Shown here: positions 61,117 to 64,000 of the stretch, piece after piece
How positions within the stretch are numbered: the first letter of the stretch is position 1
Layout of the letters: the number at the start of each line of letters is the position of its first letter
NCBI GenBank assembly: GCA_041586735.1
Contig: JBFGZQ010000005.1
Coordinates: 1 to 64,000, forward strand
Origin: Motiliproteus sp041586735
Lineage (GTDB): Bacteria; Pseudomonadota; Gammaproteobacteria; Pseudomonadales; Balneatricaceae
Length of the DNA: 64,000 nt
Reading direction: 5' to 3'
Notes under the pieces: generated by a model
What the model was told of the DNA's origin: nothing
Database searches by the model: none
Seen by the model: only the letters and a program-made list of their open reading frames with translations
Program-made: the position numbers and the translations under genes

Positions 61117-62178
61117 ATGACTGCCGGCCCGTTGATGCTTGATCTGGAGGGAACCCAACTCAGTGCTGCAGAGCGGTTGTTGCTGCAGCGGCCTGCGGTG
61201 GGTGGGGTGATCCTGTTCAGTCGTAACTACCGATCCCCCGCGCAGTTGCAGGCGCTGACCGAAAGTATTCAGCAGTTACGAGCTGAGTTGTTGATTGCCG
61301 TGGATCATGAGGGCGGCCGGGTACAGCGTTTTCGGGACGGTTTTACCCGCATCCCGGCAATGGCAACACTGGGGACTTTATGGCGTAACGATACGGATGC
61401 AGGGCTGTCGCTGGCCAGGGATTGTGGTTGGCTATTCGCCTCGGAGCTGTTAGCTTTTGGTATCGATATCAGCTTTGCCCCGGTGCTGGACTTGGACCGG
61501 GGAATCAGTGCCGTCATTGGTGACCGCGGCTTCGGCGCCAATGCCGCTGCGGTTGAGCCTTTGGCTGCGGCCTTGATGGCGGGCATGCATGAGGCCGGCA
61601 TGGCGACCACCGGCAAACATTTTCCGGGTCATGGTGGCGTGGGCGCCGATTCTCATCTGGAGATGCCGATTGATTCACGACCTTTGGCACAGATAGAAGC
61701 CGAAGATCTGCGGCCTTTTGCCTGTTTTTCCCAAGCCTTGTCGCCATCTTCAGTGCTGTCCCAGCATGCATTTTTAAACAGACCCTTAATGGATGCGGTG
61801 ATGCCCGCGCATGTGCTCTATTCGGCCTGTGATCCTCAGCCAGCCGGGTTTTCTCGCTTTTGGCTGCAGACCATCCTGCGCCAGCGGTTGGGTTTCGATG
61901 GGGTGATTTTCAGTGATGATCTGAGTATGGCGGGGGCCGAGATCGCCGGTGATTATGCCCAACGAGCCGCGGCGGCGATGACGGCCGGCTGCGATATGCT
62001 GTTGGTATGCAATCAGCCGCAGGCGGCTCTCGAGGTGCTGCAATGGCTGGAGTCGGAAGGTCTTGTTGCTGCGGAGCGAGTGTCGAGGATGAAGGCCCGG
62101 CAGCAGGTCCAGTTACCGGCCTTACAGCAGAGCGAACGCTGGCAACAGACCCGTCAGCAGCTCGCTGCATTGGCTTAG
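61117..62178 (+). CDS. nagZ: Beta-N-acetylhexosaminidase NagZ
   Basis: NagZ removes GlcNAc from anhydro-muropeptides in the cytosol during peptidoglycan recycling, producing the signals that can induce AmpC beta-lactamase. The 353-residue GH3 protein has VDHEGGRVQRFRDGFTRIP, TGKHFPGHGGVGADSHLEMP (catalytic His loop) and GVIFSDDLSMAGAE, with Asp as nucleophile. It is slightly over the usual 340 residues. It lies 55 bp after the YkuD gene. Confidence 0.96.
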   Translation: MTAGPLMLDLEGTQLSAAERLLLQRPAVGGVILFSRNYRSPAQLQALTESIQQLRAELLIAVDHEGGRVQRFRDGFTRIPAMATLGTLWRNDTDAGLSLARDCGWLFASELLAFGIDISFAPVLDLDRGISAVIGDRGFGANAAAVEPLAAALMAGMHEAGMATTGKHFPGHGGVGADSHLEMPIDSRPLAQIEAEDLRPFACFSQALSPSSVLSQHAFLNRPLMDAVMPAHVLYSACDPQPAGFSRFWLQTILRQRLGFDGVIFSDDLSMAGAEIAGDYAQRAAAAMTAGCDMLLVCNQPQAALEVLQWLESEGLVAAERVSRMKARQQVQLPALQQSERWQQTRQQLAALA

Positions 62179-62251
62179 GCTGTTATTAGACCTGGGTTAT
62201 TAGAGTTAGGTTATTAGCGTTACCTGGTTTGAATCGTTAAAGGAGTACCCT

Positions 62252-63358
62252 ATGGAGTTGCAACCATTTTTGGATCAGTTGGGGCTGCAAAACCCTGAGA
62301 AATTTTGGATTATCGAAGTTTTTATCGCAGTTTTTATGACCTTGTTGGCCAGCTTGCTGTTGAGCCGACTCTTGGCTCGGCTGGCTGTAAGGTTCGAGCA
62401 TACCCGTAATATCTGGGATGATATTATTGTAGATGCGCTGCGGCGGCCCGCCATTATCCTGATGTGGACGATAGGGTTAAGCTGGGCCGCACAGATTATC
62501 GATCAGCGCACCGATACTCTGCTGTTGGCTATCGTGGAACCCGTCCGTGACGTTGCCGTTATTCTGTTGTTGACCTGGTTTGTGTTACGGCTGGTGCGAG
62601 GCGTCGAAGTCGGGTTGATCGATCCCGAGCGGGTCAGTAAACCGATGGATCAGAGCACCGCGCTGGCGATCAGCAAACTGCTGCGTGCCTCGGTGATTAT
62701 CACCGCCGTGTTGGTGATTTTGCAGTCCATGGGCTACAGCGTTTCCGGGGTGCTGGCCTTTGGTGGTATCGGTGGTATTGCCGTCGGTTTCGCGGCCAAG
62801 GATCTGCTGGCTAACTTTTTCGGCGGGCTGATGGTTTATCTGGATCGGCCCTTTGTTATTGGCGATTGGATCCGCTCTCCGGATCAGGATATTGAAGGTA
62901 CGGTTGAGTATATCGGCTGGCGTCAGACCCGCATTCGCACCTTTGATAAGCGCCCCCTGTACGTGCCTAACGCCACCTTTGCTAATATCTCGGTCGAAAA
63001 TCCCTCGCGCATGACCAATCGACGTATCTATGAAAAACTGGGGGTTCGCTATGCTGATGCGGCTCAGGTGAAGACTATTGTCGATAAGGTGAGGGCGATG
63101 CTCAGGCAGCACCCGGATATCGACACCGAGCAGACGTTGATCGTTAACTTCAATGCCTTTGGTCCCAGCTCACTCGATTTCTTTGTCTACACCTTTACCA
63201 AGACCACCAACTGGGTCGAGTTTCATGCCATCAAAGAGGATGTGATGCTCAAGATCATGGCGATTATCGACAATCAGGGTGCCGAGATTGCCTTCCCGAC
63301 CCAGACCCTGCACCTGGCAGAGGCGGTACAGTTGGCCCGGGAGCCGCAATTGGTTTAA
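62252..63358 (+). CDS. MscS-family mechanosensitive channel
   Basis: A 368-residue membrane protein with several N-terminal helices (WIIEVFIAVFMTLLASLLLS, AIILMWTIGLSWAAQII, VAVILLLTWFVLRLV). The pore helix and hinge are SGVLAFGGIGGIAVGFAAKD, followed by LLANFFGGLMVYLDRPFVIG and the beta domain (GTVEYIGWRQTRIRTFDKR, YVPNATFANISVEN). Such channels release solutes on osmotic downshock. It is longer than E. coli MscS and closer to YbiO/YnaI-type or MscS-like forms with extra helices. Ribosome site AAAGGAG lies before ATG 62252. Confidence 0.92.
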   Translation: MELQPFLDQLGLQNPEKFWIIEVFIAVFMTLLASLLLSRLLARLAVRFEHTRNIWDDIIVDALRRPAIILMWTIGLSWAAQIIDQRTDTLLLAIVEPVRDVAVILLLTWFVLRLVRGVEVGLIDPERVSKPMDQSTALAISKLLRASVIITAVLVILQSMGYSVSGVLAFGGIGGIAVGFAAKDLLANFFGGLMVYLDRPFVIGDWIRSPDQDIEGTVEYIGWRQTRIRTFDKRPLYVPNATFANISVENPSRMTNRRIYEKLGVRYADAAQVKTIVDKVRAMLRQHPDIDTEQTLIVNFNAFGPSSLDFFVYTFTKTTNWVEFHAIKEDVMLKIMAIIDNQGAEIAFPTQTLHLAEAVQLAREPQLV

Positions 63359-63487
63359 CGCACTCCAGGGACCTGCATAAACCAAGAGGAGGCGTATTTA
63401 TTACCGATCACCAGGGCTGATTTAGCGTACTCCAATCTAAAAAATAGGCCGAGTCGTTGAGGTTTTGCTGCCGGTCAAGGATCCGGA

Positions 63488-63751
63488 TCAGGGCTTGAGA
63501 AGTGGGTGATCGGCAGGCAGGTTGCGCGAGATCCATAATGCCAGCTTGTGGCGCATATTCGGTAGGTCGACCTGGTCCTTGGCCAGGGGTTGGACCAGCG
63601 TGTCGAGTACCAACAGTTTATAGATAGCAATAATTTTCAGGTCGGAACTATCATTGGCTTCAAATTCACCCGCGCCGCGGTTCTGCAGATAGATCCCGCC
63701 CACGCGAATCGCCTCTTTGAGTAACTCTTTTTCGTGTTTGAGTTTTTTCAT
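63488..63751 (-). CDS. Small DUF5062-like protein
   Basis: An 87-residue, charged, soluble protein (start MKKLKHEKELLKEAIRVGG; QPLAKDQVDLPNMRHKLALW near the end). The spacing of these conserved-looking parts recalls the DUF5062 family of Vibrio, Shewanella and relatives, for which no function is known. AAGGTG lies before ATG 63751. No operon partner is seen. Confidence 0.6.
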   Translation of the reverse strand: MKKLKHEKELLKEAIRVGGIYLQNRGAGEFEANDSSDLKIIAIYKLLVLDTLVQPLAKDQVDLPNMRHKLALWISRNLPADHPLLKP

Positions 63752-63938
63752 AGCGCACCTTGTCGACCCTGGGTCATGACTGGGCTGTAGTGGAAGCAGC
63801 AGTTTAACGCATCAAGCCCGCTATCCGTTATTTATTAAGGCTGTGGGATCGGTATGGGAATGAGGAGGGTGCTTGACTCAGACGGTTTGAGTGCTGACTC
63901 GAGGTGTCCAGTGACTCTGGGGCAGTAATGCTGCCAGG

Positions 63939-64000
63939 TTATTCATCTTTATTGACCAGAGAACAGCGATTTCTGCCGGTTTCTTTAGCTTGGTACAGCG
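63939..64000 (-). CDS. GGDEF-domain protein, C-terminal end only
   Basis: On the minus strand the last 62 bases read LYQAKETGRNRCSLVNKDE and stop (TAA, 63941-63939). LYQAKETGRNR is the conserved C-terminal tail of GGDEF diguanylate cyclase domains. The gene extends beyond the window, so the catalytic site cannot be checked. If active, it would make c-di-GMP, the second messenger that binds VpsR-type regulators. Confidence 0.75.
   Translation of the reverse strand, partial: LYQAKETGRNRCSLVNKDE

Overview
The window comes from the chromosome of a Gram-negative gammaproteobacterium. By eye it is of medium-high GC content and resembles the Pseudomonas/Marinobacter/Oceanospirillales group. The basis is gene order. 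The block proA-nadD-rsfS-rlmH-mrdA-mrdB-mltB-rlpA-dacA-dat-ybeD-lipB-lipA, and then holA-lptE-leuS-ybeL-lnt-corC-ybeY-phoH-miaB, follows the order I recall for Pseudomonas-type chromosomes. It also carries outer-membrane lipoproteins, LptE, Lnt and type IV pilus genes. No rRNA, tRNA, CRISPR array, phage or insertion sequence was recognised.

Layout. Bases 1-8.7 kb are accessory: the end of a creatininase-family gene, an MFS transporter behind a leader that can fold, a TorRS-like phosphorelay with its own periplasmic binding protein, an NhaC antiporter and a LysR regulator. The phosphorelay and nhaC lie between two imperfect direct repeats of about 60-66 bp. Bases 8.7-13.2 kb hold an AT-richer cassette of MlaA, an RND/MMPL exporter and an MlaC-like protein, which looks like a self-contained lipid-trafficking set without the MlaFEDB ABC transporter. 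Bases 13.3-18.2 kb hold a beta-barrel protein, a VpsR-like enhancer-binding regulator and a HAMP protein with a degenerate cyclase-like domain.

Bases 18.4-30.6 kb are the conserved housekeeping block: proline and NAD synthesis, ribosome silencing and 23S modification, the rod-shape peptidoglycan machinery (PBP2, RodA, MltB, RlpA, PBP5) and lipoate synthesis. Bases 30.7-38.7 kb are a minor-pilin operon on the minus strand (fimT-pilV-pilW-pilX-pilY1-pilE) lodged between lipA and holA. It includes an enlarged PilY1 and a pilin with an expanded repeat-coded leader. Bases 39.0-49.3 kb continue the housekeeping block (replication clamp loading, LPS transport, Leu-tRNA, lipoprotein acylation, ribosome maturation, tRNA modification).

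Bases 49.7-64.0 kb hold ptsP (nitrogen PTS), alanine dehydrogenase, a hydrolase with a glycerate-kinase-like gene, a peroxiredoxin-glutaredoxin fusion, pdxH, a periplasmic rhodanese, nudC, an SCP2 protein, sohB, a cytosolic-looking YkuD enzyme next to nagZ (peptidoglycan recycling), an MscS channel, a DUF5062-like protein and the tail of a GGDEF protein.

Most unusual points: the MlaA-RND-MlaC cassette; a 36-codon ORF containing a perfect 19-bp inverted repeat and ending in an ATGA overlap with the YkuD gene; the 5-residue tandem repeat in the pilin leader; the beta-module insertion in the PilY1 von Willebrand domain; the direct repeats around the phosphorelay/nhaC segment; a possible decayed Y-family polymerase fragment; and many short tandem duplications (8-21 bp) at gene edges.
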